NCBI RefSeq assembly: GCF_022581195.2
Contig: NC_061461.1
Span: 5,766,001-5,830,000, forward strand
Direction of reading: 5' to 3'
DNA from: Helicoverpa zea
Lineage: Eukaryota > Arthropoda > Insecta > Lepidoptera > Noctuidae
Length of the DNA stretch: 64,000 nt
The notes under the pieces are model-generated. The model was not told the origin of the DNA. It saw only the letters and a list, made by a program, of their open reading frames with translations, and did no database searches. This document shows, piece after piece, positions 63,681-64,000 of this stretch; the first letter of the stretch is position 1; each line of letters opens with the position of its first letter. A program made the position numbers and the translations under genes.

Positions 63681-64000
63681 ATATCAAGATCCAAGTTTAC
63701 TGAGCTTAAGAAGTTAAAACACGTGAATTGGTTCAATTAATTAGAAGTTGAAAGTCGAATATCATCATACCGGACACCTGACTAGTTAAATAAGCTTAAA
63801 ACTATTTAATGTCGCTGTTTCGCAATCCTTAATTTATATTTTACTTATTTATAGGCACAACATACATTTTAATACTGCCTACGCAGATGAACTCGCAATA
63901 TCCCAAATTAGCCAATATGAATGAACTTATTCAATTTATTTGACTTGGCGCCTTAAGTTTATTACATTATATTGTTTTGCAATGTTTAAATGTTTAATGC

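Overview
The window looks like a piece of a moth or butterfly (ditrysian Lepidoptera) nuclear genome. The sequence is AT-rich, the genes have introns with GT/AG borders, the spacer is full of the 'taggtacctacc' words common in lepidopteran DNA, and the repeats are lepidopteran in type: tRNA-derived SINEs with a (CAT)n tail, RTE-like 3' tails, hAT and TA-target MITEs. There is no bacterial, plasmid or phage gene organisation.

Layout. Bases 1-5.7 kb are intergenic and hold a 223-bp foldback MITE, a SINE with a 10-bp target duplication, and a 1.55-kb non-autonomous hAT element with an 8-bp duplication that carries a nested RTE fragment. Bases 5.8-7.64 kb hold a complete five-exon gene for ribosome production factor 2 (Brix domain, 315 aa, + strand). 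Bases 7.64-15.9 kb are intergenic, with several retroposon copies. From 16.3 kb to 63.24 kb there is one large + strand gene for an SLC22-type organic ion transporter of the major facilitator superfamily (587 aa, seven coding exons). Exon 1 lies at 16.3 kb in a GC-rich promoter region, exons 2-7 lie at 59.2-63.2 kb, and the two are separated by an intron of about 42.8 kb.

The giant intron is not empty. On the minus strand near 37 kb it contains a nested gene with a TATA box, a noncoding first exon and a single coding exon for a cysteine-free, probably secreted 157-aa protein that I do not recognise. At 39.08-41.21 kb there is a 2.13-kb terminal-inverted-repeat element whose subterminal regions carry about eight copies of a TTCTGTAGAC-like word and which carries one Ser/Asp-rich ORF but no recognisable transposase. 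Just after it, a GC-rich island is followed by an open segment (41647-41719) that ends in a GTGAGT donor in the same splice phase as exon 1, so it is a good candidate for an alternative first exon of the transporter. A second GC-rich, phase-compatible open segment lies at 43.75-43.93 kb, and a CpG-rich island with TCTCGCGAGA and CACGTG lies 1.1 kb before exon 2.

The two main genes are functionally unrelated: nucleolar assembly of the large ribosomal subunit, and plasma-membrane solute transport. All splice models come from reading frame, phase and splice-site consensus only. No transcript or database comparison was possible.
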